Origin: GCA-020343675 sp964462945
Lineage (GTDB): Bacteria; Planctomycetota; Phycisphaerae; Sedimentisphaerales; Anaerobacaceae
Direction: 5' to 3'
Length of the DNA: 64,000 bases
Assembly: GCA_964462945.1 (NCBI GenBank)
Contig: CAYWZW010000013.1
Coordinates: forward strand, 16,901 to 80,900
Of this stretch, positions 16,391 to 24,952 are shown piece after piece (position 1 is the first letter of the stretch; every line of letters starts with the position of its first letter). Under the pieces are notes generated by a model. It ran no database searches. It worked only from the letters and a program-made list of their open reading frames with translations, and was not told the origin of the DNA. The position numbers and the translations under genes are program-made.

Positions 16391-17674
16391 ATGGCCAAAG
16401 CTTCCCGGGCATTTCAGGTTTTTGTCAAGCCGGCTGGCCCGGTCTGCAATCTGGATTGTCACTATTGTTACTACCTGAAGAAGGAGCACCTCTATCCCAA
16501 GGGCGAGTCGTTTCGCATGGCTGACGACGTCCTGGAGCAGTACATCGTTCAGCACATCGAGGCATGTCCCGATGAGGTGATCCGCTTTTCCTGGCATGGC
16601 GGGGAACCCACCGTGTTGGGGCTGGATTACTTTCGCAAGATAGTAGCCCTGCAGCGCAAGTGTCAGCCCTCAGGCCGGCGGATCGCCAACGGGATGCAGA
16701 CCAATGGGACTCTGCTCGATGAGGAATGGTGCCGCTTCTTGGCGGCGGAGGGCTTTGCCGTCGGGCTTAGTCTGGACGGCCCTGCGGAATTCCATGACCG
16801 ATACCGCGTCACCAAGGACCACAGGCCCACTTACGAGAAAACGATGCGCGCGTATGAACTTTTGCGGGGGCATCAAGTCAACTGCGATATCCTGTGTGTG
16901 GTAAACGCACATAATGTGCGGCGGCCCGCCGAGGTCTATCGGCTCTTCAAGCAGATCGAAGCGCCGTACGTGAGCTTCCTGCCTCTGGTCGAACCGCAGC
17001 GGGGCGCCGAAGGCGGCGTCAGCAGTCTCACCGTGCCGGCTGAGGCCTGGGGCGCTTTTCTGTGCACCATCTTCGATGAATGGGTAAGCCGGGATATTGG
17101 GCGGATGAAGGTGCAGATCTTCGAGGAAGCCGCCCGAACGGCCTTTGGGCAAGAACATTCGCTGTGCATCTTTCGGCCGACCTGCGGCGATATTCCCGTC
17201 GTCGAGCACAACGGGGATTTCTTCTCATGCGACCACTTCGTCGATGCTGAACACCGTCTGGGAAACATCCGACAGACTCCGCTGGTCGATCTGCTCGATA
17301 GCCCGGCGCAGAGGGCGTTCGGGCAAGCGAAACTGGAGACTTTACCCCGCTACTGCCGAGTTTGTGAGGTCAGGGCGATGTGTAACGGCGAGTGCCCGAA
17401 GAACCGCTTCCGCCGGACGCCGGATGGGCAGGCGGGATTGAACTACCTGTGCGCGGGCTACAAGCGGTTTTTCACCCACTGCCGGCCTTTCGTTTCAGAG
17501 GTCGCTGCTCAGTGGCGCCGCCAGCGGCTGGAAGAACAAAGGCCAACACCTCCGGTGGCGAACACCCGGACGAGCAATGCACCGGGTCGCAACGATCCGT
17601 GCCCGTGCGGCAGCGGCTTGAAGTACAAAAAGTGCTGCATGGGCAAGTCCGCCGTGCGTCTGGCGGACAAGTAA
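16391..17674 (+). CDS. Anaerobic (Cys-type) sulfatase-maturating radical SAM enzyme with C-terminal SEC-C motif
   Basis: The 427-residue protein starts with the family segment AFQVFVKPAGPVCNLDCHYCYYLKK, whose Cys19, Cys23 and Cys26 bind the radical-SAM 4Fe-4S cluster. The SPASM part carries the auxiliary-cluster cysteines (FRPTCGDIP, DFFSCDHF, YCRVCEVRAMCNGECPKN, LCAGYKRF). Such enzymes oxidise the active-site cysteine of sulfatases to formylglycine without oxygen, which matches the four CxP(S/T)R sulfatases in this window. After residue 400 comes a zinc-binding SEC-C motif (GRNDPCPCGSGLKYKKCC). The last residues (SAVRLADK) come from a palindromic micro-insertion at 17643-17671. An upstream GTG at 16307 is possible but less likely. 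Confidence 0.93.
   Translation: MAKASRAFQVFVKPAGPVCNLDCHYCYYLKKEHLYPKGESFRMADDVLEQYIVQHIEACPDEVIRFSWHGGEPTVLGLDYFRKIVALQRKCQPSGRRIANGMQTNGTLLDEEWCRFLAAEGFAVGLSLDGPAEFHDRYRVTKDHRPTYEKTMRAYELLRGHQVNCDILCVVNAHNVRRPAEVYRLFKQIEAPYVSFLPLVEPQRGAEGGVSSLTVPAEAWGAFLCTIFDEWVSRDIGRMKVQIFEEAARTAFGQEHSLCIFRPTCGDIPVVEHNGDFFSCDHFVDAEHRLGNIRQTPLVDLLDSPAQRAFGQAKLETLPRYCRVCEVRAMCNGECPKNRFRRTPDGQAGLNYLCAGYKRFFTHCRPFVSEVAAQWRRQRLEEQRPTPPVANTRTSNAPGRNDPCPCGSGLKYKKCCMGKSAVRLADK
17643..17671. repeat. Palindromic micro-insertion, class A, at the 3' end of the maturase gene
   Basis: The core TCCGCC-N8-GGCGG (17648-17666, loop GTGCGTCT) is flanked by GCAAG and ACAAG, direct repeats with one mismatch. The element encodes the last residues of the protein just before the stop. 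Confidence 0.75.
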
Positions 17675-17699
17675 TTGAAAGGCCGTCGCCAGGCTGGGG

Positions 17700-18560
17700 T
17701 CAGGTCTTGAGCTTTGCGTTAAAGAATTCGATGGTGCGCTTCCAGGCAAGCTCAGCCGCCTCCTTGTGATACCGGGACTCGTTCGTATCGTTGAAGAACG
17801 CATGACCGGCCCCCTCATACATGTAGATTTTGTACTCCACGGATGCCTTCTTCAGAGCGGCTTCGAACGCCTCGATGCCCGCGTTGATGCGTGTATCCAG
17901 GCCGGCATAATGGATGAGCATGGCGGCCTGGATCTTGGGGACGTCTTCAGACGCAGGCTGGCTGCCGTAGAAGGGAACCGCCGCTTTCAAGTCCGGAGAG
18001 TGGACGGCAACCTGGTTCGTCATTCCTCCTCCCCAGCAGAAGCCCATACAGCCGACCTTTCCTGTCGATTGAGGGTGCGTCTTTAGGTACTTGACGGCGG
18101 CGACGAAATTCTTCACCGTCGCCTCACTGTTGAGCTCTCGTATTTTCGATCCGGCCTCGTTGACGTCTTTCGGAGTCCCGCCGAGGGGCGACAGGGCGTC
18201 CGGAGCGATGGCTAAGAAGCCCTTCAAAGCGACGCGCCGCGCGACGTCTTCGATGTGAGGATTAAGACCTCTGTTCTCGTGAATCACGATCACGCCGGGC
18301 AGTTTCGCGTCTCCTTTGGGCCTAGCCAGGCTTGCACGAACCTCGCCCGTTTCGCCGGGATATTTGATATATTCGGTTTGGAGGCGGGGATCGTCCTTCG
18401 CAACGACCTCAGCCAGGGCGCAGTTCCGCTCAAGCTCAGGCAGCAGGGCGTACGCGGCAGCGGCACCGCCTCCCCAATGAGCTAAGCGCCTGAGGAATTC
18501 ACGGCGATCCACGCGTCCATTTGCGTAATCTTCATATATGTCGATAATTCTCTGGTTCAT
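17700..18560 (-). CDS. Dienelactone hydrolase family protein, Tat-like leader
   Basis: The ATG at 18560 has AAGGGG upstream and gives a 286-residue product starting MNQRIIDIYEDYANGRVDRREFLRRLAHWGGGAAAAYALL, a planctomycete-style RR leader. The alpha/beta hydrolase core has the dienelactone-hydrolase nucleophile elbow GFCWGGG (cysteine nucleophile), the Asp of GLDTRINAG and the His of GAGHAFFND. It probably cleaves lactones or esters outside the cytoplasm, perhaps acyl or lactone groups of sugars. It lies 118 bases downstream of a close paralogue (18678-20165), so the pair arose by tandem duplication. Confidence 0.9.
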   Translation of the reverse strand: MNQRIIDIYEDYANGRVDRREFLRRLAHWGGGAAAAYALLPELERNCALAEVVAKDDPRLQTEYIKYPGETGEVRASLARPKGDAKLPGVIVIHENRGLNPHIEDVARRVALKGFLAIAPDALSPLGGTPKDVNEAGSKIRELNSEATVKNFVAAVKYLKTHPQSTGKVGCMGFCWGGGMTNQVAVHSPDLKAAVPFYGSQPASEDVPKIQAAMLIHYAGLDTRINAGIEAFEAALKKASVEYKIYMYEGAGHAFFNDTNESRYHKEAAELAWKRTIEFFNAKLKT

Positions 18561-18677
18561 GAATCTGTTCCCCTTTCTTGCGAAGATTATGTCTGCGACA
18601 CAACTATTTCCACCGTGGCTGGTTCCCTGTGCCAGCCCTTTGAACATTCCGGACGTTTTGTTTTTCTCTGGCACACT

Positions 18678-20165
18678 CTAACGAGCCAGCTTCTCGATTT
18701 CCTCTATGCCTAGCGCTTGGTTGTAGATGCGAAGATCATCCATCAGGCCGGACCAGAAACTGCCCGCTTCAAGGTTTTTCCCGGCACCAATATGCAAGCC
18801 GCCATCCGAAGGTTTGAGCGGGGCCAGAGTGCTGGCATCCTTAGCGACTTCTGTACCATCCACATATAGGTATCTGCGCGAGCCGTCCCAGACCAAACCA
18901 ACATGCCGCCACTGGCCGTCTGTGATGACGAATTCGGATTGCAGAGCTGACGGGGGATTTCGCCCCCCGGCAGGAGGCACTAACCCGGTCACGAGTCTGC
19001 CCTGCGATGGGTCCGTGCCAATCCAAGTCTCACCGGCGCCGGGGCCGTCTGCCTGAGATACAATGACTTGACCTGGAGCACCGCCTTTGATCCAGGCAAA
19101 AGCGCTAAACGCCCCGTCCGCCGGGTCCAACACGGCCGGCGTCTCGACGTAATCATCGACGCCGTCGAACTGCAGTGCCCCATCAATCTTGCCGCTCCCG
19201 TATTGCCACACTGGGCCGCCATGGAGCGTGCCATGATTATGGCCGGTACTGTCGCGGGCAATGCCGCCTTCTGTCTCGTCCAGCTTATAGTGCGCAACGA
19301 TGCGGAAATCCTTAAGCGTCTCCTGAAAGAACGCAATGGTCAGCCTCCAGGCAAGCTCGGCCGCTTTCTTGTGATATCGATCCGCCCTTGTATCGTTAAA
19401 AAAGGCATGGTCGGCCCCCTTATGCACGTAGATCCCGTAATCGACTGAGGCTGCCCTTAGAGCGGCTTCGAATGCTTCGATGCCTGCATTGATGCGTTCG
19501 TCGAGACCGGCATAGTGGCAAAGTAAAGACGCCTTGATCTTCGGGACCTCTTGCGATGCCAGCTGACTGCCATAGAAGGGGACCGCGGCTGTTAAATCCG
19601 GCGAGTTGACTGCGACCTGGTTTGTCATTCCCCCGCCCCAGCAGAAACCCATGCAGCCTATCTTTCCCGTTGTTTGAGGATGCGTCTTTAAGTATTGAAC
19701 CGCAGCACCATAATTCCTGATCGTAGCCTGGTTGTCAAGTTTCTGAATAAGTGATTGAGCCTGATTGACATCACCGGGCGTACCTCCGAACGGTGATAAA
19801 GCGTCCGGAGCAATAGCCAAAAATCCTTCCAAAGCGACGCGCCTGGTCACGTCTTCGATGTGGGGCTGAAGACCTGTGTTTTCGTGGATGACAATGACGC
19901 CAGGCAGTTCTGCCCCGCTCTTCGGCTGAGCGGCATACGCGACAATCTCGCCCGTTTCGCCCGGATACTTGATATATTCCGTGTGAAGACGGGAATCATC
20001 GTTCGCAACGACTTCGGCCGCGGCCGGCTTTTCCGCCAGTTGAGGCAGCAGCGCGTAAGCCGCCGCCGTGCCGCCTGCGAGAATAGCTAATTCTTTGAGA
20101 AACCGGCGGCGATTCATGTGTCCACGCGTGTATTCTTCGTATGCGTCGATAATTCGCTGATTCAT
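18678..20165 (-). CDS. Dienelactone hydrolase fused to a C-terminal LamG domain
   Basis: This is a 495-residue paralogue of 17700-18560. ATG 20165 follows GAGGAG by 5 bases. Residues 1-290 are the RR leader plus hydrolase with the same catalytic set (GFCWGGG, GLDERINAG, GADHAFFND). Residues about 295-495 are a LamG/concanavalin-like domain (AHYKLDETEGGIARDSTGHNHG... through WSGLMDDLRIYNQAL), which probably binds carbohydrate. The LamG sequence matches that of the PD40 protein at 12254-13969 more closely than a generic LamG would, which suggests domain shuffling within the genome. Fusion of this binding module to a dienelactone hydrolase is unusual. Confidence 0.88.
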   Translation of the reverse strand: MNQRIIDAYEEYTRGHMNRRRFLKELAILAGGTAAAYALLPQLAEKPAAAEVVANDDSRLHTEYIKYPGETGEIVAYAAQPKSGAELPGVIVIHENTGLQPHIEDVTRRVALEGFLAIAPDALSPFGGTPGDVNQAQSLIQKLDNQATIRNYGAAVQYLKTHPQTTGKIGCMGFCWGGGMTNQVAVNSPDLTAAVPFYGSQLASQEVPKIKASLLCHYAGLDERINAGIEAFEAALRAASVDYGIYVHKGADHAFFNDTRADRYHKKAAELAWRLTIAFFQETLKDFRIVAHYKLDETEGGIARDSTGHNHGTLHGGPVWQYGSGKIDGALQFDGVDDYVETPAVLDPADGAFSAFAWIKGGAPGQVIVSQADGPGAGETWIGTDPSQGRLVTGLVPPAGGRNPPSALQSEFVITDGQWRHVGLVWDGSRRYLYVDGTEVAKDASTLAPLKPSDGGLHIGAGKNLEAGSFWSGLMDDLRIYNQALGIEEIEKLAR

Positions 20166-20324
20166 AATCACTCCTCTTTCTTTCTAATCCGGCCCAGGCG
20201 GATCCAAATAGGTCGGTCATGCGGGTCGGCGATTTGCCATTCCGGCCAAAGCGCCAGACGGCGCAGCAATTTGGCCTTCTTCAATGGTAAATTGTCCTGC
20301 GCTGGCTTCTCCCAATCGTGAGTA

Positions 20325-20804
20325 TTATCTCAACTTGGCACGTCGCTGCGCGCGGGGCGATGAAGAACCATAGGACCTCCATACGCTGATGAAGTAGAAA
20401 CTTAAACCTGACAAGATGACCGCAGGCACAGAGATCGCTGCTACAACCTCGGCAAACGAGTAATGATTTTTTAGGGACAGATACACGACCCCGCAGTACA
20501 CCAACGACAGCACCAGTGTCGGTGCCATGACAGCGCGGAAGTTCAGCCGGCCCCTATCCAACATGACCAGAACGTAAGGAAGTCCGAAGCACAACGCGCC
20601 GAAATAGGCCAGGCCAAATCCGACGTTCAATACAAAAAGCCCGAGCACAACCATCCCAACATCATTGACCTGCACGGCGGGGCTGGACGTGAGGTGCCAA
20701 GTGACAATATCGAGAGAAAGGCACAAGCAAAGCGGCACAACGGTCGGCGCCAGGAGAAATCCCAAGAACAATCGGACACCCTTGAGCCACTTTTGAGAAT
20801 ACAT
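20325..20804 (-). CDS. Small integral membrane protein, unknown function
   Basis: The 159-residue product has about four hydrophobic helices (near 12-32, 48-85, 93-112 and 118-140) and a basic C-terminus. GAAGGTG precedes the ATG and a near-consensus promoter lies at 20831-20859, so it is a real gene. I do not recognise a family. It lies between the dienelactone hydrolases and the DUF4832 gene, which gives no clear clue. Confidence 0.65.
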   Translation of the reverse strand: MYSQKWLKGVRLFLGFLLAPTVVPLCLCLSLDIVTWHLTSSPAVQVNDVGMVVLGLFVLNVGFGLAYFGALCFGLPYVLVMLDRGRLNFRAVMAPTLVLSLVYCGVVYLSLKNHYSFAEVVAAISVPAVILSGLSFYFISVWRSYGSSSPRAQRRAKLR

Positions 20805-20830
20805 TTTGGCACCTTCATATCGACAAAACT

Positions 20831-20859
20831 ATAATACTGGAATCTTGTTCCTGTTTCAA
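20831..20859 (-). promoter_or_regulatory. Sigma-70-type promoter for the 20804 membrane protein
   Basis: On the minus strand TTGAAA (20854-20859) and TATTAT (20831-20836) are 17 bases apart, about 27 bases upstream of the ATG. Confidence 0.65.
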
Positions 20860-20904
20860 CAGTTTTGGTGCAAAATGCGCGGGCGATTGAGGATGTATAG
20901 TGTT

Positions 20905-22362
20905 CTACGGATTCGCCGGGATGAGCTGAATGGTTCCCAGTTTGTATCGGCGGTGGCCGTCATCGTTCTCGTGCGGCAGGGCGATGACGGGTGCGCCGTC
21001 CCGCGTTCCGACTGAGGCGTACAGGTCGTATGTGCCGGGCTGGGTGTTCGGTGCGAAACCGTACGTTTTCAAGGCCACGGCCAGAGTCGAACGGAGGGTT
21101 TTTGCCGGCGCTTCGCCGGGCGGGCCGACGGCTAAGTCGCGAACGTCAAATGATTCATCGCAAAAAGCCGCGACGATCCCACCTTGCTCATTCTTGAGGG
21201 CGAATGCAATGAAGCTTCCCGGATAGCAGGGCGCGACTCCCGCATTGGCCCACGTGCTTGTGATGGTGAAAGGTTCGCCCAATTTGATCTGCGTGGGGAA
21301 AATCGCCCTCCTCAGTTGGATCCGATATCCCATTCGGCGATTGATCTTCTCGATGATGTCACGGTTCTCGTCCAGCAGGATCCGCGGCCACCAGTGGATG
21401 GACATGTAACTGGCGTGGTATTCCTCAACGGCCTTCAGCAGAAGCGAGCCGTCGCCCCAGGCGTTTCTCTTCTTGCTCGGCCCGTAGTGTTCGTGCTCAA
21501 GGATAACGGGGAGCTTCGGCCAGAATTCCTGGGCCATCTCGGCATGAAACCACGAGTTTGGCGGAGGCTGCACGCAGATGCTGTCGTCGCGAAGCGTCAC
21601 GCCTTTGGAGAGGGCATAATCGGTGATCGGAAAATGCCTTCCCGGCTCGCCCGGCCCGGCGAAGTCGTCGCTGATGGCCAGCAGGGTCTTCTTGAAGTGT
21701 TTGCAGTACAGGTCCACGTGGATTTTCCGGGTCTGATCGTCAAAGGGCAGCTTCGAGCTGGCCCACGTGTGGCCTTCGCCCCAGACGCCAAAAGAGCCGA
21801 CGTCGATGAAGGCGACGTTGGGGTTGCCGTCGTATCGTCTGGCCATGGCCCCCAGGAAGTTGTCGAGCTTTTCGAGAAAGACCGGGTCTTTGTAGTCCGG
21901 CTCCCAGAAGGGTCCGTTTTCATCGACGCCTTTGCCGACCGTGAAATTGTATCCCTTCGCGCCGGCGGCGTGCACCCATTCGGGCGTCGCCCAGCGCATC
22001 CAGGATTCGGTGCTGCTGATGCGAAGGGCGATTTGCTTGCCCTTGTCGATCCAGCGCTGGGCCGGCGTATCCAGCAGCGACCAGTTGAATTTGCCTTCTT
22101 GCGGCTCGAGAAAGGACCAGGGTACGCGCAAGTAAACGCAGGAAAGGCCCGGGAAGTCGTCCAGTGTGTCCTGGGGTTCCAGCTTCGAGCCGTAGTTGCT
22201 GATAATGTTCGAGTAAAAGTGCATCGTCCAGCCCATCTGCGGATTGACCAGCGCCCGGCCGTGATCGGGCGGTTCGATAGTCTGCAAACTCGATTCTTGG
22301 CCTGCCGGGGCCATGCCGGCCAGAACGCCGATCACCAGGAGAAAACACGAAAACGTGTTCAT
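20905..22362 (-). CDS. Secreted DUF4832-type glycoside hydrolase-like protein
   Basis: The 485-residue protein has a signal peptide (MNTFSCFLLVIGVLAGMAPAGQ). Its TIM-barrel region (about 30-370) carries NPQMGWTMHFYSN, YLRVPWSFLEPQEGKFNW and FIDVGSFGVWGEGHTW, typical of DUF4832 proteins related to beta-galactosidase-type clans. The C-terminal sandwich (about 375-485) holds LGEPFTITSTWANAGVAPCYPG. AAGGGAT precedes the ATG. It probably acts on a polysaccharide outside the cell; the bond cleaved is unknown. Confidence 0.82.
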   Translation of the reverse strand: MNTFSCFLLVIGVLAGMAPAGQESSLQTIEPPDHGRALVNPQMGWTMHFYSNIISNYGSKLEPQDTLDDFPGLSCVYLRVPWSFLEPQEGKFNWSLLDTPAQRWIDKGKQIALRISSTESWMRWATPEWVHAAGAKGYNFTVGKGVDENGPFWEPDYKDPVFLEKLDNFLGAMARRYDGNPNVAFIDVGSFGVWGEGHTWASSKLPFDDQTRKIHVDLYCKHFKKTLLAISDDFAGPGEPGRHFPITDYALSKGVTLRDDSICVQPPPNSWFHAEMAQEFWPKLPVILEHEHYGPSKKRNAWGDGSLLLKAVEEYHASYMSIHWWPRILLDENRDIIEKINRRMGYRIQLRRAIFPTQIKLGEPFTITSTWANAGVAPCYPGSFIAFALKNEQGGIVAAFCDESFDVRDLAVGPPGEAPAKTLRSTLAVALKTYGFAPNTQPGTYDLYASVGTRDGAPVIALPHENDDGHRRYKLGTIQLIPANP

Positions 22363-22401
22363 GTTACTATCCCTTTACTATCCGTACATTTCTTGTTGTT
22401 C

Positions 22402-22431
22402 TTGATTGTCTTTGGCTTGGTTTATTATACT
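22402..22431 (+). promoter_or_regulatory. Sigma-70-type promoter for the beta-helix gene
   Basis: TTGATT (22402-22407) and TATACT (22426-22431) are 18 bases apart. The implied leader to the ATG at 22479 is about 40 bases. Confidence 0.6.
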
Positions 22432-22478
22432 GTGCTGCGGCTGTTTGTATCGTTTTTTTTGACCTGGAGGTATCGATC

Positions 22479-23696
22479 ATGAAATGTGGGCTTACTTTTT
22501 CTGCGTGTGTTGTGGCGGTGGCGGCACAAATTAGTCTTGCGGGCCAGTGGTATGTGTCGCCCGATGGCAAATCCTCAAATCCCGGCACGGCAGAGGCTCC
22601 CTGGGACATCGCTTCGGCCCTGGACGGCCGGCAGAAAGTGGCGGCAGGCGATACGATAGTCTTGCTCGAAGGCACGTACCGGCGCCGTCCCAAAGAGCTT
22701 TACGAAATCCGTCTGGTGGGGACCGAGGAATCGCCCATCCATATTCGGCCCGAAGCCGGCAAGCGCGTCCGGATTGACGGAGGGCTGTCGATGCAAAGTC
22801 CTTCCGCCCACGTGTGGGTCCGGGACGTGGAGATATTCGTTTCCGAACCAAGGCCGCAGGAGCCGGTCAGCGCCGGCTCACATCCGGAGGACCTGAATCG
22901 TCCCTGGGGCGGGCTTCATACGTTCGGCGGCAAGAGCTGCAAGTATATCAACTTCGTGATTCACAACTGCAATCAGGGCATCAGTTGCTGGAAGGACGAG
23001 ATCGACCCGGAGATATACGGCTGCATCATCTACGGCAACGGCTGGCTCGGGACCGACCGCGGTCACGGGCACTGCATCTACACGCAAAATGACGAAGGCG
23101 TCAAGACGATCTCAAATTGCATTATGACCTGCCCGTACGACGGCACGTACACGGTGCATGCGTATGGCTCGGAGCAGGCGTACGTGAACAACTTCCTTCT
23201 TGAAGAGAACATCTGCTATAACCGGGGGCCATTCTTGATTGGCGGCGGAAGACCAAGCCGGAACATCCGCGTCTTGGAAAACTACCTGTACGGCATCGAC
23301 ATGAGAATCGGCTACGCCGCCCCCTACAATGAAAGCTGTGAGGTCTGCGACAACGTCATCGTCAACGGCGGGCTGAATATCAGCCGATACAGGCAGGTCA
23401 CACAGCAAGGCAATCTGGTCATCGAAAAAGGCCACCAGCGTCCCACAGGCACGAAAAGCGTTCTCTTGGCTAACCGATACGACGAAAATCGCGCGCACTT
23501 GGTGGTCTATAATTGGGACAAAGCGGAAACGATAGAAGTCAGGGCTGTGCCTTTTCTGAGAGACGGCGATTCGTACCGCTTGATGGATCCGCAGGATTTT
23601 TTTGGCCGTCCCGTCGCCGAAAGCAGGTGCAGGGGCGAGACCATCCGCGTACCTGTGAAAGGCGAGTTCGCGGTCTTTGTCATCCTCAAGGGGTAA
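22479..23696 (+). CDS. Secreted right-handed parallel beta-helix protein (pectate lyase-like fold)
   Basis: GGAGG precedes this ATG by about 9 bases and a signal peptide is clear (CVVAVAAQISLAGQWYVSPDG). The 405-residue body starts with the DUF1565-like WYVSPDGKSSNPGTAEAPWDI, then AGDTIVLLEGTYRR and repeated coil-turn rungs of a parallel beta-helix, and ends in a small beta-sandwich. Proteins of this form include polysaccharide lyases and carbohydrate-binding helices. No decisive lyase active site was identified, so only the fold is asserted. Confidence 0.8.
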   Translation: MKCGLTFSACVVAVAAQISLAGQWYVSPDGKSSNPGTAEAPWDIASALDGRQKVAAGDTIVLLEGTYRRRPKELYEIRLVGTEESPIHIRPEAGKRVRIDGGLSMQSPSAHVWVRDVEIFVSEPRPQEPVSAGSHPEDLNRPWGGLHTFGGKSCKYINFVIHNCNQGISCWKDEIDPEIYGCIIYGNGWLGTDRGHGHCIYTQNDEGVKTISNCIMTCPYDGTYTVHAYGSEQAYVNNFLLEENICYNRGPFLIGGGRPSRNIRVLENYLYGIDMRIGYAAPYNESCEVCDNVIVNGGLNISRYRQVTQQGNLVIEKGHQRPTGTKSVLLANRYDENRAHLVVYNWDKAETIEVRAVPFLRDGDSYRLMDPQDFFGRPVAESRCRGETIRVPVKGEFAVFVILKG

Positions 23697-23726
23697 GATG
23701 GGCAACTCGTTTGCCCATGCTGTGTC
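23692..23726. repeat. REP-like palindrome, GGGCAA-N5-TTGCCC family, copy 2
   Basis: ATGGGCAA-CTCGT-TTGCCCAT is an 8-bp-arm hairpin that overlaps the stop of the beta-helix gene and lies before the convergent TPR gene. It could act as a bidirectional terminator or mRNA end stabiliser. Confidence 0.8.
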
Positions 23727-23740
23727 TCCGGGCGGACCTT

Positions 23741-24709
23741 CTATTGTCCCGAGGCCGCACGGAGGCTCTCGAGAAATTCCGCAGGGACAGACAGGCCGAG
23801 GTCCTGTATTCGGTGTACGTCCTGCCATGCTTTGTCGTATTGGCCCTTTGCGAAGAAGGCGAGACTCCGGCTCAGGTACATTTCGGCGCGGGCCGGCTCA
23901 AGCTCGAGGACCTTCGTGAAATCGCCAATGGCCTGGTCGTATTGGCTCATCGCGACGTGGAGAATCCCGCGGCTCGTGTAGCCTTCCGTGAATCCCGGCT
24001 TTATCTCAACGACTTTGGTAAAGTCTGAGATCGCCTGGCCCAACTGGCCTATAGCGAGGGAGACAAGCCCCCGATTGTAGTAGGCTTCGGCAAATACCGG
24101 GTTTCTTCGAAAGGCTCTGGTGAACTCCGCGATGGCTGTTTCATATTGGCCTTCCCTGGCCGAGGCAATTCCCCGATTGTTGCAGGCGTTAGGGTCCTCC
24201 GGGCTGGTCTGGAGGGCGTGGGTTTGTCCTTGCAACTGGTCCTGCCACTGTTGCTGCGGCCTACCAAGCGATTGCTCGAATTCCGCCTGCCATTTTCTCA
24301 TGTCCGTCTGCAGGTGACGTGTCATCCTCGTCTCGAAAACCGTGCCGGACTCCATATAATCTTCCTTTTGGAGCACTTTGCAGCCAAGCGGATACCTGAT
24401 CCTTGCAGCTAAGTAGGGAAGGGCGTTGATTTTCTCCGCATCGACGAACGTTTCACGATAGCCGAAGGAGTCTTTGAGAACGATGTCAAAAGGCAGGCCG
24501 TAAGGTGACACCACGCCCGTGATAATATGTATAAACCCGAAGGTCACGACGATTAGTGCCGCCGCTATGCACAAGGTGACCGACGTTCTCTCATGCCACT
24601 TTTTCTGCTTCTTGCCTGTGGGGCCTGTGACCGGCGCCCCGCAATGAGGACAACGTTCCGCCTTGTCCGAAACTTGCTTTTTACATTCGCTGCGTTTTGC
24701 CGGAGCCAT
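23741..24709 (-). CDS. Membrane-anchored TPR protein with N-terminal zinc-ribbon-like segment
   Basis: The 322-residue protein begins with ECKKQVSDKAERCPHCG, a zinc-ribbon relative that has lost the first cysteine of the usual CxxC pair. One transmembrane helix follows (about 45-65, TLCIAAALIVVTFGFIHIITG), and the C-terminal half holds four TPR units (from about 175, NNRGIASAREGQYETAIAEFTRAFRRNP onward). TPRs mediate protein contacts. AAGGAT precedes the ATG. The binding partner is unknown. Confidence 0.8.
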   Translation of the reverse strand: MAPAKRSECKKQVSDKAERCPHCGAPVTGPTGKKQKKWHERTSVTLCIAAALIVVTFGFIHIITGVVSPYGLPFDIVLKDSFGYRETFVDAEKINALPYLAARIRYPLGCKVLQKEDYMESGTVFETRMTRHLQTDMRKWQAEFEQSLGRPQQQWQDQLQGQTHALQTSPEDPNACNNRGIASAREGQYETAIAEFTRAFRRNPVFAEAYYNRGLVSLAIGQLGQAISDFTKVVEIKPGFTEGYTSRGILHVAMSQYDQAIGDFTKVLELEPARAEMYLSRSLAFFAKGQYDKAWQDVHRIQDLGLSVPAEFLESLRAASGQ

Positions 24710-24854
24710 TTCTTATCCTTGCATCAAGTTCGCCATAACGTCTGAGGTCAGCCTTCACATGGTTGCTCGCTATAGAATACTGCCATTTTTCAGCAGGAGC
24801 AAGTCCACAAACTTCTCCCACAGTCCCTGGGATGATTATACCCGGGTAAGAACT

Positions 24855-24883
24855 TTGCCATCACAGCCGAATGTAGCTATAAT
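24855..24883 (+). promoter_or_regulatory. Sigma-70-type promoter for the Gfo/Idh - deacetylase operon
   Basis: TTGCCA (24855-24860) and a perfect TATAAT (24878-24883) are 17 bases apart, with a leader of about 60 bases to the ATG at 24953. Confidence 0.75.
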
Positions 24884-24952
24884 GTGGACTCATAAAGAGT
24901 AACATTTGTTTCTGACGGGATTTTGCCGTGTCGGATTTTGGAGAACACTAAT

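Noticed and set aside
21184..22482. 432-codon plus-strand frame opposite the DUF4832 gene
   Set aside because: The minus-strand gene has signal peptide, ribosome site and family motifs. The plus frame is its shadow.
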